From: Cercophora sp. LCS_1
Lineage: Eukaryota; Ascomycota; Sordariomycetes; Sordariales; Lasiosphaeriaceae
Assembly (NCBI GenBank): GCA_036250225.1
Contig: JAPZLL010000053.1
Location: 124,001-188,000 of the forward strand
DNA length: 64,000 nt
Direction of reading: 5' to 3'
Position 1 is the first letter of the stretch, and each line of letters starts with the position of its first letter. Positions 42,846 to 53,074 of this stretch are shown piece after piece. Below the pieces are notes generated by a model that worked only from the letters and a program-made list of their open reading frames with translations, made no database searches and was not told the DNA's origin. The position numbers and the translations under genes are program-made.

Positions 42846-44761
42846 TCAACCGACGACCTGTTTCCTGAGAGCCAGGGTCAAAGCGGCCAACACCCTTCCC
42901 AGAGCTGTAGACAGATGCCACGCGAACCACGTCTGAAGGATCAGACGCTGTGTGTCGAGTAGAGGGATGAGGCCCAAAGCAATCTTGTCCGCGAGAAACA
43001 GTTTCAAGACGGAGCTTCTGTAAACGGCCTTGGCCGGCCCCGTCTCGTGGGCAAGCACGTAGCCGTCCATGGGAGATATGCGAAAGCCACGAATATCATC
43101 CGCCGGCACAGGTTTCCCCGCCAGTGATGCACTCGAAGTCAGGGGCCGTTCGATCCGCTCGGGCCTCGTCCGGAGCTTCTGGATGAGCTTGAAGTAGGCA
43201 AAGTCCACGTAGCTTGATGTTGCGAGCACTGGCAACGGCTTTCTCAATGCGAACTTCGGGAGCAGGTCCGGTCGGGATACCCATATCGTGCAGTTCTCCT
43301 GGAGCTCGCAGGAGAATGCCTCCAGGTCGTGCGCATAATGGACGAATCTCGAGTAAAAGACAGGGGTTAGCACCTTGAACTCAACCTCCTCAGCCGGCGC
43401 TCCGTCCTTGGCTGCTGAGGAGAGCATCAACTCGGATGTTCCGTCTGGCACACCGCTTGGGATGTATTTCACCGCCAGTGGCGTTGTTGACTGAACCACA
43501 AGATGCTGCAGGTATTTCCGGAAAAGGGGCTCTAACCGACGCTCGGTCGAGTCTGCCTGCCGCCCAATGCTCTGCTTCAGAGGTTCAGGCCGGAACCACA
43601 CATGAAGCTTGCGTCGGAAGAAGAGCACGCCGGCTTCCTTCACGATTCTCGGAAAGGTGAGGAAACCGACCCACCACCAGGATGCCAGGAATTTGAGTTT
43701 GTCGAACAGCGACATGGCATCCGGGTCAATGGCCGAGCCCTCCGGGACCAATCTGGCCACGAGCTTGCCGTGTCCTTTGGATGACACAAGATTGATAGTG
43801 TTGACCACGGGACCTCTTCCCTGCATCCCCGGGCTCAGAGGGTCGCTTGCCACCAGGGAGTAGCCTCCTTTCCTGGAGTTGAAGGGTGACACGTGGAAGT
43901 CTTTGGGCCATGACTGCTTCATCGTGGTTCGGGGAGGTGTCTGCCGCTCCTTTGCCGACAAGCCATCGGATGTTATCTGCTTCGAGGGATCGTCATCCGG
44001 TGTCAGGAAATACATGCGGCGTTCGCCAAACGTATTGTTGACTTCTAGGACCATGGCCGCCAACGCCTTGTCAGCATCATACAGATACCAGAACGAGACG
44101 GGGTTGAAGTGATAGCCGAGAAAGCGGGCGGCCGTCACCAAATAGGCATGGGGATAGGATGCCGGGTCTGCTCCCTAGAACTGGAATTAGCGAACGGGAG
44201 CGGGAGTAAACAAGGAGGATCGATGCGTACCTGATCCTGGAGATAGGCATCCAACTTTCCCCGCAAGCCGAGCTCGGCCCTCCCTCGGTCGAGGTAGTCC
44301 CCCGGGTCGATGGTATACCAGCCCTTAGAAAGCCATGAGAAGAGTCCCCCGTTGTTTGTCCCAACCGAGACGATGCCACCAGCGGTCCCCTCCCAATTGA
44401 CGGGCACTCCCACGACAAGGTACGAGTAAGAAAAAGAATGCTTCTTCGGAAATATCCTTGAGTGTGTCGTCCGAGAAGGGAACAACAGGATCTTCCCTGG
44501 ACCATCCCAGCGCTTCTCCCTCGCCATCGCCACCCTCTGGACGATCATGATGGCGAGAACCAGTGCAAGCGACCCACTTCCTGCGAGTCTCGCCAACTTC
44601 TCCAGGAGGGTGGCATCGATATGTTCGACCAGCAGGTCCCACTGCCGAAATACCGATAACGCCGCCAAAACAAAGACATCAACGTCCCCGTCATAAACCG
44701 TCCAGTAACCCATGGCCGCAAGGGTTAGTGTCGTGAGTGAGCCCATCGATGAACCAGCCAT
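42846..44761 (-). CDS. DUF1365-domain membrane-associated protein
   Basis: Minus-strand exons 44761-44231 and 44174-42846 give 619 aa, joined in phase 0. The N-terminal 90 residues contain two or three hydrophobic segments (LTLAAMGYWTV, VFVLAALSVF, LALVLAIMIVQRVAMA). The DUF1365 domain follows: SRIFPKKHSFSYSYLVVGVP, DYLDRGRAELGLRGKL, FLGYHFNPVSFWYLYD, EVNNTFGERRMYFL, and PKDFHVSPFNSRKGGYSL, all in the family order. Bacterial members are often linked to cyclopropane-fatty-acid-synthase-like genes, but none is present here, so no reaction is assigned. The C-terminal 200 residues are variable and end in a short hydrophobic helix. The first ATG in frame is 44761. Confidence 0.85.
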
Positions 44762-45331
44762 CACAACAAAGTCCTACCAGATTTCCAGCCCAAGTTGAAC
44801 AAATTCATCCAATTGACGCCCAGTCCATCTCTCCAACACAAAAAAATCAAGAACAAAAGACCCCTCCTCCTTTGAAAATCAGAATTCCGTCCGTTCGTGA
44901 TCGCGCCTTTCAAACAGCCTTTCACCGATCGCATCCCGGCCGAGCTAATCGCCGTCTCGAAACGGCCCCGCCGCCCGCTTAGTTAAGCAATTGCATCCCT
45001 GGCAGCATCCTGAGAGGCCGCCCCCACAGCCCCAACAGTGTGGCGGGGACTAGACCTCTTGCCGCTCGAGTCACTGCCCGGAGTCGCAGAGACCACTTCG
45101 ACGGCGGCCGATGACTTTCCATTTGCCTTAAAAATTCACCACAACCCATTGCTCGCTCACCGAACAACAAACACAACTTTCCATCCCATCAACCACAACA
45201 TCCAACCCCTTTTAAAAAGGACAACGACCAACCAACATACCTACGAAACCGCAACCCCCCCGAGTTTCAACCCTCCAAAACACCGAAAAACCCCGCGGTA
45301 CTCCTAGCCTAACCACATCACCCAAATCAAA
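44762..45331. promoter_or_regulatory. Divergent promoter region, DUF1365 gene and mbf1
   Basis: 570 bp between divergent start codons. From about 45120 the plus strand is a CA/CT-rich leader without G runs, typical of well-expressed fungal genes such as mbf1. Confidence 0.5.
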
Positions 45332-45935
45332 ATGGCCGACTGGGACACCGAATCCGTCAAAATTGGCAAGAACGTCCGCCGCGGCGGCGCTCCCGCGCGG
45401 GAGACGGTCATCAAGGGCCGTAGCGCCCTCAACGCCGCCCAGCGCGCCGGCCAGGTCGTCGGCACCGAGAAGAAGTTCACAACCGGCAACACCGTAAGTC
45501 TCCCTCTCTCCCCCGTTCCCCTCTTATCACCATTCCCAATCCCCATTCCTCAACCCCCCCCCCTTAATCTCCCCCAGCCCTTATTTGTTCACCCAGCCCA
45601 TGCTAACAAACTGGTCACAGGCGTCCAAACCAGGCGTAGAAGGTCAACGCCTAACAATGGTCGACCGAGCCGACGACATCGTCAAGCCCAAGACGGTCGG
45701 CAAGGAAGTCGGCCTCGCCATTTCCAAAGCGCGCGCCGAGTTCCAGCCCAAAGCGCTGACGCAAAAAGAGCTTGCGACAAAGTGCAACACGACGCCAACT
45801 GTAGTTGCCGATTTCGAGCGCGGTACCGCCACGCCCGACCAAAAAGTGCTGGCTGCTATGGAGAGGGTTCTTAACGTTAAGCTGCGGGGGTCCGATATCG
45901 GGAAGCCCCGGTTTGAGAAGAAGGAGAAGAAGTAG
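45332..45935 (+). CDS. mbf1: Multiprotein bridging factor 1 (MBF1)
   Basis: MBF1 links gene-specific activators to TATA-binding protein and also guards against frameshifting on collided ribosomes. Exons 45332-45493 and 45621-45935 (158 aa) join in phase 0; the 127-bp intron is C-rich and has GTAAGT/CACAG ends. The N-terminal MBF1 domain is DWDTESVKIGKNVRRGG followed by ALNAAQRAGQVVGTEKKF. The C-terminal Cro/C1 helix-turn-helix is QKELATKCNTTPTVVADFERG with TPDQKVLAAMERVLNVKLRG. The basic end EKKEKK is usual. C-rich third positions suggest high expression. Confidence 0.96.
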
Positions 45936-46346
45936 AGGATGATCAAGAAGAAGTATGAGAATGACAAAACCTTACTTCTAAGGAAAAAAAGAGCGGATTC
46001 GGCTTCCTTTTTTTTCTCGGGGCTTAGCGAGGGTTGGAATGGCTTTATGATTCTGAAGCTGGCGTTGTTGCATCATCATCGAGAGATGGGGAATTAGACA
46101 CCAAGACGAGGGACAAAGATTCGGGTGAAAATAGACAGTTTCATCCATTCGTTTTGATCATCCTTTTTGATCTTGATCGTACATGCTTTGCATGCAATTG
46201 CTAATGCTGCCGTCACCAAACTCCGTTCCTGGTATCTGTGCCTGTCCGTTGTGCATGCATCCGCTATGGTATCCCCAACGCCTGGTATCCATCCCGAAAC
46301 ATAAAATGCAAAAGCCCGCCGCCATGGTACCGCCAGTCCGCAAACC
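45936..46346. other. Intergenic between convergent mbf1 and cdt1-like gene
   Basis: 411 bp with the 3' ends of both genes: A-rich just after mbf1, then mixed sequence. No gene seen. Confidence 0.5.
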
Positions 46347-47828
46347 TCAACCCAACAGAACCTTGATACGCTCCTGAATCGCCGCCTTGGTGGGCTGGAG
46401 AGCTTTCTGCACCACCACGTTCTCCCTTCCTCCGACAGACACCACCCTTAACCACTGGGGTGCAATCTCGGCCGCCAGAATCTTGACACAGAGGACACCG
46501 TCCTCTTGGGAGACAGCATTGCGCAGCGAATCCATCACCTTGGTCATCAAGGCCGCCATGGTGAACGACATACGAGCCTGCCCGGATCCAGTGGCCATGC
46601 AGAGCATGCCAATGACATCAGCGACATCTTCAGCGCGCTGGAGAGCAGCTCGTCTCGCGAGCTCGGCAGGGGTCGGACCCTGAACGGCCTTGGCTTGCTC
46701 GGCCTCCTTGTGACGAATGCGATCGAGAAGGGTCATCTTTGAACCATCTGCGTTGACGGTCGGGGTGGCGGCCTTGATCTCCTCCTTCTGTTGTTGCTTC
46801 TTAACGACGCCGCCCTTGAGCTCTTCAAGAGTGCGTTGGCTCTTGGCGACGACGGGATGGGGCAGAGTGCAATCTCTGACGGGGGCTCTGGGGAGCGTAG
46901 CGATAAAGAGCTTCGTGTTGTCGGAGCGACGGCCCGACCACAGGGCGCGGAGGTTGACTTCGAACTCCATGTTCAATTTCTTCTCGCGCAGGAGATTGTT
47001 CCCGGACTTGTGGTCGTGCTCGATGGCGACCTTACCGCGACCATAGTCGGCGATGAAGAAGACCGGGGGAATTGTGGACTTGACCGCTTTCCAGCCAAGG
47101 ACGCCGATGCAAAGACGAATGTCGTCGAGTGTCACGGTTCGCTTGCCCCACGCCTGCGCAATTGCGGAGTAGATGCAGCGGACGTCAATTGGTGATGCGC
47201 CGCCATTGTGGGCGTATGTTACTGAAAGAGTCTTGAGGAAAGCGGTGTGGAGGTCGAGGATATCGAGGAGGTCTTGGGGGAGGTCGTAGTCGGTCTCGTC
47301 TTGGGTGGGGATGGAGGTTGCCTTGGGTCGCTTGGATGTGACGGGCGACCGAAGGTTCAATTTCTCAAGGAGAGCCTCTGGGCTGTCGGGGTCCTCGGAC
47401 TCGAGCTGCCGCTTTCGGATGCCTTGCGGAGTTGTCGGCTCGACAAGCTTGCGTGTGCTCTTGGGCTGTGCGATCTTGGTTTGTGTGGTCTTGGAAGTCT
47501 TGATGGGCTCGGGCTCGGCGAAGGTGACTGTCTTCTTCTTGCGGAGGGGAGCAATGGGCCTTGACTGGACCTCTGGCACTTTGCGAGCTTTCTTGGCGCC
47601 ATTATCGGTCGCGAGGTCGTCTTCGGCGCCTCTTTTGCGCGACTTGAGGACGATCTCAAAGGCAGGAGCCTTGGTACCGTGGATGGAAGCGACCTTTTGG
47701 GCGACGTCTTTGCCAGTCGTTTGAAGCTTGGAGACTCGGATGAAGTTGTCGAGAGGACCTGGCGCCTTGGTTGCAGGCGCAGGCCGGCCGCGAGTAGCTC
47801 GCGTCGAGCGAACGAGCACACCAGGCAT
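46347..47828 (-). CDS. cdt1: Cdt1-like DNA replication licensing factor
   Basis: Cdt1 loads the MCM helicase onto origins in G1. The intronless minus-strand frame is 493 aa, shorter than most metazoan Cdt1 but fitting fungi. The first 180 residues are basic and disordered. The middle domain starts at about residue 182 with LPQDLLDILDLHTAFLKTL, then VTYAHNGGASPIDVRCIYSA and KRTVTLDDIRLCIGVL, matching the Cdt1 winged-helix that binds MCM or geminin in other systems. The C-terminal domain (about residues 395-490) has LLDRIRHKEAEQA and the helix-rich DVIGMLCMATGSGQARMSFT, as in the Cdt1 C-terminal winged helix. The upstream MCB cluster (47998-48034) agrees with an S-phase gene. Overall fungal Cdt1 sequences diverge fast, hence moderate certainty. 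Confidence 0.75.
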   Translation of the reverse strand: MPGVLVRSTRATRGRPAPATKAPGPLDNFIRVSKLQTTGKDVAQKVASIHGTKAPAFEIVLKSRKRGAEDDLATDNGAKKARKVPEVQSRPIAPLRKKKTVTFAEPEPIKTSKTTQTKIAQPKSTRKLVEPTTPQGIRKRQLESEDPDSPEALLEKLNLRSPVTSKRPKATSIPTQDETDYDLPQDLLDILDLHTAFLKTLSVTYAHNGGASPIDVRCIYSAIAQAWGKRTVTLDDIRLCIGVLGWKAVKSTIPPVFFIADYGRGKVAIEHDHKSGNNLLREKKLNMEFEVNLRALWSGRRSDNTKLFIATLPRAPVRDCTLPHPVVAKSQRTLEELKGGVVKKQQQKEEIKAATPTVNADGSKMTLLDRIRHKEAEQAKAVQGPTPAELARRAALQRAEDVADVIGMLCMATGSGQARMSFTMAALMTKVMDSLRNAVSQEDGVLCVKILAAEIAPQWLRVVSVGGRENVVVQKALQPTKAAIQERIKVLLG

Positions 47829-48601
47829 GGTGGGTTGTTGGAGTGGTGTACAGGAAGGCGCAAGTCAACTGCTGTTACAAGTGATGGAAGGTGAGAGTGG
47901 TGAGAGCTCACAATCCAGACGTGGTGTTGAGGGAAAGAGCAATTTGTGGTCTGTGGTTGAGGGGGGGATTTTTAGGAAGGGATGCCGCGACCGGGGAGCG
48001 CGTCCAACGCGTAGAGTGGGACGCGAAGACGCGCGACATGCCAATGCGGACCCACTTTTACGTGGTTGCCGTGCCAGGCCCCCCAATTGAAATGAGCATT
48101 TCGCACAATAGCGAAACGCCCCCCCACTTGTCCCTGGATAGGCCATTCTCGTTGGTGCATTGTCGCGCTGAAGCCTTCAGCGCGACCGGGCTTCCATGCC
48201 CTGGGAGATCAAAGCTGCAAAGGAGTTCACGGCGAGCTTGGGCCCTTTGAAAGAGCGTTGTCGTGGAAACCGTTCAAGATTTAGGTTTGTGCCGCACACT
48301 GCCGCCGCGACAAGGTACTTCCCATTGCCTTTTGCGCGTGTGAAGATTGAGCCCAAGTTGACTTCAATGGCGAACCCTAACCCTCGCTAGCCACGACGAT
48401 CCTTTGCCAAGGGACCTGCAGTGATGGTGGGGTACGTCACCGCGGGGCCTTTGATCTTACACCAGCCGTTGTCTAGTCCTGGGGGCTGCGCCTCTTTGCT
48501 TCATCGTCAGGCCAGGTTTCCGATCAAGAGCATATATCCATCCGACCTTCAGAGACCCCCTGCGCGCCGTGTGAACGAGTGACTGCTGCGACAACTCCAA
48601 G
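47829..48601. promoter_or_regulatory. Divergent promoter region, cdt1-like and dienelactone hydrolase genes
   Basis: 773 bp between divergent starts. The part near the minus-strand gene contains an ACGCG cluster. The rest has no strong motif that I can identify. Confidence 0.5.
47998..48034. promoter_or_regulatory. MCB (ACGCG) cluster upstream of the cdt1-like gene
   Basis: Within 37 bp there are a perfect palindromic MluI cell-cycle box ACGCGT (48007-48012), further ACGCG cores at 48021-48025 and 48029-48033, and a CGCGT (ACGCG on the other strand) at about 47999-48003. They lie 170-205 bp upstream of the start codon of the cdt1-like gene. The MBF factor binds such sites to induce genes at G1/S, and cdt1 is an MBF target in fission yeast. 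Confidence 0.65.
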
Positions 48602-49689
48602 ATGGCAGAGCCTGAGATAGCCACCAAGGCGCCTGAGAGCGATGCGCAGGCACCCATCTCGGTTGACACGTCCGCCGAGGCTCGTCCAGCTTTGTGTGAC
48701 GACTGCACCTCAGACAGACCAATGCCGGCCGGCCATGCTTCGACGGGCGAGATCACCAAGCTGGGCGATGTTGATGTCCGTTGCGCCAGTGCCATTTTGA
48801 CGTAGTCGACTGACACAAGCAGGTTTACATCTCCAAACCCGCCGACTATCCCCACACGCCCTCGAAGCTTCTCCTGCTCCTGACAGGCGGCACCGGTCTC
48901 CACAGCGTCAATAACCAGATTCAGGCCGATCGATTTGCGAGCGAAGGGTATGTGGTGGTTATGCCGGATCTGTTTGAAGGCGATGCGGCGCCGAACACCA
49001 GCGGGCTCACTGCCGACGAACCCACCACACCCGGGTCCTTTTTGGATACGTTCAAGATCAAGGCCGCCGAGACAGCCAAGAGCTTTCTGATTGACATGTG
49101 GCTAGCTCGTCATACGCAAGAGAAGGTCCTCCCCATTCTGTACAAGGTCGTCGAAGCTTGCAGGGACGAGTTTGCCGATGCTGTTTCCAACGGCGGTGGC
49201 ATCTACGCCGTGGGGTACTGCTTTGGTGGGCGGTACATTCTCCTTCTCGCGGCCGAGCGGCCGATCGAGCAAGGCCGTGGGTTCCCATGGTCGGCAAACC
49301 CGACACCGGCTGACGTGGAAGCGTCAACGCCGAAGATCGTTGGGCCGTTCATCAAGGCCGGCGCAATCGCTCATGCGACTTTGGTTTCGCGGGATGATTT
49401 TGTTGGCCTCAAAGCGCCGATCAGTATGGTGTCGGTAGAGAATGACCCCATGTTTCCGGACGATGTCCGGACAGCCGGAGAGGACTATATGAGTACGAAC
49501 AATGTGGAACACGAGGTACAGGTCTATCCCGGCGTACCGCACGGTAAGTTCCAGCATACCCGTGAGTTCTCCTTTCGCTCGCTAACATGACAAGGCTTCG
49601 CTGTGGTGGGCGAGTACGAGGATGCAAATATCAAGGCTGCACAAGCCACGGCGTTTGAGCAGATGCTGAAATGGATCAAGGAGCACTGA
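48602..49689 (+). CDS. Dienelactone hydrolase family protein
   Basis: An alpha/beta-hydrolase of the dienelactone hydrolase family, which in some members opens lactone rings in aromatic-acid breakdown; most fungal members have unknown substrates. Exons 48602-48775, 48823-49543 and 49595-49689 (329 aa) join in phases 0 and 1. The catalytic triad is visible: Cys191 in AVGYCFGGRYILL, Asp266 in VENDPMFPDD and His298 in YPGVPHGF, the last spanning intron 2. The strand LLLLLTGGTGLHSVNN and the loop GYVVVMPDLFEGDAAP fit the family. The first intron uses a GTCCGT donor. The C-terminus AFEQMLKWIKEH is normal. Convergent with the quinone reductase gene, separated by 100 bp. Confidence 0.92.
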
Positions 49690-49789
49690 GCAGGTATCAG
49701 TTGCACGGCGTTGGGGCGGTTTCAGCGAACGAGGTACCGGTCATGACTTTCATATCCATATCCTACGAACAAATACCATGTCATTCCTG

Positions 49790-50803
49790 TCATTCCACCG
49801 TACACACAATTTTGCCCATGGTCTTGTTGGCCTCGAGCAACTGGTGCGCCTTGACGATCTCGTTCCACGGCAACACGGTGTCAACAAACACCTTCAACTC
49901 ACCATTTTCAAACAAGCCGAGGTACTCTTCCAACTTGTCTCTCAACCGCCCTTGATACTCCTCGTCTCTGCTTCTCAACGTACTACCCTCCACCCTCACT
50001 CTCTTGTACAGCAACTTACCGATATCAACTTTGTCCACCGTCCCTCCTCCCATCAACCCAAGCATACAAATCCTCCCATCCCTCGCTACCACATCCAAGT
50101 TCTTTTGGAAATAGCTGCCCCCAACGAAATCAACCACCAAGTCCACCCCTTTGCCATCCGTCTCTTTCATCACACCCTCTACCCAGTCCTCCTCCTTGTA
50201 ATTGAACGCTTTGCTCACCCCCAACTCTTTCTCCACAAAAGCGCACTTGTCCCCCGTCCCAGCCGTCGCAAAGACGTTGCTGGCCCCATCTAACCTGGAC
50301 AGCTGAATCCCCGCAATACTCACCCCGCTAGCCCCAGCATGCCAAAGAATCGATTTCCCCTTGGCGCCACCAAGGATAAAGTGCAGAGCTTGCGTAGCGG
50401 TGATCCACGTCTCGGGTATAGCGGCTGCTTGGACAGCCGAAAGATGCGCAGGACGCGGAAGTAGCATGCGGATCGAGACGGCGATGTGTGTCGCATAGGC
50501 CCCGCCGTAGGCTAGACCAAAGACTTCGTCGCCGACGGAAAACTCGCCGTGCTCAGAGGACCCGAAGGACTCGATAACGCCGCTGAATTCGACGCCGAGG
50601 GTTGATGGGGCGCCGGCGGGGACGGGGTAGTTTCCATTGCGCTGGATCAGGTCCATGCGGTTTAGGCCAAAGGCGTGGATACGCACGAGGGCTTGCCCCG
50701 GAGAAGGGGAGGGGAGCGGGAGGGGGGCCAGGTAGAGGGAGGTTGCGGGGCCGGCGTTGTCGCGGATGGCGACTGCGCGCGCGGTTTTGGGGAGGGGAGG
50801 CAT
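49790..50803 (-). CDS. Quinone oxidoreductase (MDR family, PIG3-like)
   Basis: An NADPH-dependent medium-chain dehydrogenase/reductase without zinc. The intronless frame is 337 aa. The N-terminal catalytic part has GQALVRIHAFGLNRMDLIQR, then NYPVPAGAPSTLGVEFSGVI. The nucleotide-binding motif AGASGVSIAGIQLSR lies at about residues 156-170, and DLVVDFVGGSYFQKNLDVV and EGSTLRSRDEEYQGRLRD follow; the SLRSR-type element is typical of the PIG3/TP53I3 branch of quinone reductases. The zinc-ligand Cys positions of alcohol dehydrogenases are missing, as expected. The start is the first ATG; a G-rich, poly-A/T leader precedes it. It may handle quinones made in aromatic metabolism, an inference from fold only. 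Confidence 0.92.
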   Translation of the reverse strand: MPPLPKTARAVAIRDNAGPATSLYLAPLPLPSPSPGQALVRIHAFGLNRMDLIQRNGNYPVPAGAPSTLGVEFSGVIESFGSSEHGEFSVGDEVFGLAYGGAYATHIAVSIRMLLPRPAHLSAVQAAAIPETWITATQALHFILGGAKGKSILWHAGASGVSIAGIQLSRLDGASNVFATAGTGDKCAFVEKELGVSKAFNYKEEDWVEGVMKETDGKGVDLVVDFVGGSYFQKNLDVVARDGRICMLGLMGGGTVDKVDIGKLLYKRVRVEGSTLRSRDEEYQGRLRDKLEEYLGLFENGELKVFVDTVLPWNEIVKAHQLLEANKTMGKIVCTVE

Positions 50804-52595
50804 TGTGGGGTGAGATGAGGTGAGTGATGCGACTGGATGGGAGATGGCGAGGAGATGAACGGGAGAGGTGGTTGCAAGAAAAAAATGTCAAAGGGCGAGG
50901 TGGTGAAGCAGTTGATGCTATCGCCGAAAGACGGCAATGACGTCTTCGGCCACGGATGCCTCGGGTCTGCCCCGCAGGCCACAACGCGGGGCAGATCGCC
51001 CTAAAGCCGCGGAGGCGCGGCCGGGAAACTCTCCGCGCGGACGGAACACGCCTAGAAGCAGGCACGAATCTTGTGCGTTCTTCATCGTCACTCGACTCAA
51101 AACCATCAATCGGAAAGTTTGGGGAATTCTTCTGGTCGCATCCCGCTTGAGACCATTGCACCGTGTGCATCTCGAGGTCACCGGCAAATCCATCATTGCG
51201 AAGTGCACAGGAGCAAACCCACCGAACCCAAGGCGACTATCGATGTTTCAACCTTGCACACGGGAGCCTCGGCGCGTCAGCACCAACGCCACACCAAAAG
51301 TGCGCTGTCCCAGCACCTAGAAGCACATGCAGACTGCACTGTCTTGGTCGCGCATGTGGAAATTGGCTGCTGGTAAGCTGGACTCACCGTCTCTCGGAAA
51401 CACGAGTAGGAATTGATTGCAGTAGCATGGCGGTGTATCGACAACTTCGCTACCCCACAGGTTTGCAGAGAGGATTCACAGAAATTTTGTTCGTCGACTC
51501 GACAGTGGGAAAACCGGGCCTGCTCTGCTGCGCTGGCTGAGATGATTTCGGCTCGAGGCTGACGGTACCCACCGCCACTGCGAAGCCATCAATCGAGTGT
51601 TGCACAGCAGCACCTAAAAACACTGGATCGGTCACTCGCTTCCAGGAATAGCGGTGCGAATTCGTATTCACCCGGAAAAAAGAGGGAGCGCCGAGAAAGA
51701 AGAGTCAGAACAAACGTGGAACAACGGAGCTTCTTGGGCCCTTGCTTGCCGTTGGGCATATGGGCCTTTGGTCTTCAATGATCGGTGGAACCCGTCAATG
51801 CGAGGTTATGACAAGTCCACTCGATGGTGAGGTTTGTGGGGTTTTTACTCCTGATGCGCCTGGACTGCTGTCGCCTCTCATTTCGGCCCACTGTCGCGGT
51901 GGGCAGGCGCAGACGCAGGTACTTGCAAGTTGCGGCGTGTGGTTTGATGCGATGCTGTCTCGGACGGCCAGAGACATTTGTTGCAGGCTGCCAACGGCCA
52001 AAAAAGGCAAGAAAGCCTTGCTTTCAGTGTCAGTTAGGTTCTGGAAGCTCAGCTGCGTTGGTGTCGCCGCCTATGACGGATGTGGATTGATGGACGCAGG
52101 TACGGCTGCAAGCCGCCGATGGCCACGCAGGAAATGAGGTACCGATTGGAGCCCCCCCTGGCAACCCTGGCCGGCGTCCATCTCCGAAAGGGACGATTCG
52201 TTGGCGGTCGCAGACAGCAGCATCCAGATCCACACACCCCTTTTCCGGGCGAACCCACCCCCCGGGCGCAGCAGCGGCGATTGATTCGACCAAAATAACA
52301 TGGCGATGGGGCGCCAGAGATTGTGTCTCTGGCGACGGATACGGCCAGGCCGGGGGGACGGACGCTCGGGGAGCCACACCACACCCACCCGTTATATAAC
52401 GAGATGGGCTGCTCTCCGGCCGCACCGGTCTTGCTTCTCTCTCCTCACCCACATTCGCTCTCTTGCAAACCAACCCTGACTTTTTAGTCAATTTCACTCG
52501 TTTTCAACGACAGAGCCAACTTCTCGCCTCTTCGCGATCCTCACATTCCGAGTACATACTTGTCTCCCCGAACAAAACACGCAAATACCGTCAAA
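50804..52595. other. Gene-free interval with the promoter of the ccg-6-like gene
   Basis: About 1.8 kb between divergent starts. No gene-like frame. The 3' end holds a TATA box (52391-52400) and a pyrimidine-rich leader of about 150 bp for the downstream gene. Confidence 0.5.
52391..52400 (+). promoter_or_regulatory. TATA box (GTTATATAAC) of the ccg-6-like gene
   Basis: A palindromic TATA element 196 bp upstream of the start codon of a strongly codon-biased gene. The sequence after it is C/T-rich, as in highly expressed fungal genes. Confidence 0.6.
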
Positions 52596-53074
52596 ATGAA
52601 GTTCTCCGTTGCCGCCATTCTCGCTGTCGCCGCTGGCGTCAACGCCTTCAAGAACGTGACCTACACCACCGAGGTTGTCACTGCCGTCACCACCTTCTGC
52701 CCCGAGCCCACGCAGATCACCTTTGACGGCGTCACCTACACCGTCACCGAGGCCACCACCCTCACCATCTCCAACTGCCCCTGCACCATCTCCAAGCCTG
52801 TGACCGTCATCTCGTCGGTTGTGTGCCACACCTGGTGCGTTATTTCATCTCTCCTTATATAGGACCATAAGATACTGACTGCAACAGCGGCCCCGCTGCC
52901 CCCAAGCCTACCTGGCCCGCCAAGAACGCGACTGCTCCCGCTGTCACCCCTACCGGCGGTGTCGTCGTTCCCTCGGCCAAGCCTCCTCAGGTCACCGCCG
53001 GTGCCGGCAAGGCCGCTGCCCTCTCCGGCGGCGCCCTCGCTGGTGTCCTCGGTCTCGCCGCTTTCATCCTCTAA
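52596..53074 (+). CDS. ccg-6: Small GPI-anchored cell-wall protein, ccg-6-like
   Basis: A small secreted wall protein resembling the one annotated in Sordariomycetes as clock-controlled protein 6. Exons 52596-52834 and 52888-53074 (141 aa) join at a Cys codon. Residues 1-17 are a signal peptide (MKFSVAAILAVAAGVNA). The core has NVTYTTEVVTAVTTFCPEPT, TYTVTEATTLTISNCPC and a second conserved Cys-His-Thr-Cys site split by the intron. A Pro/Ala/Thr spacer and the hydrophobic tail GGALAGVLGLAAFIL give a GPI signal. Third positions are almost all C or G, consistent with very high expression, as is the TATA box at 52391-52400. The clock connection is by family name only. Confidence 0.8.
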
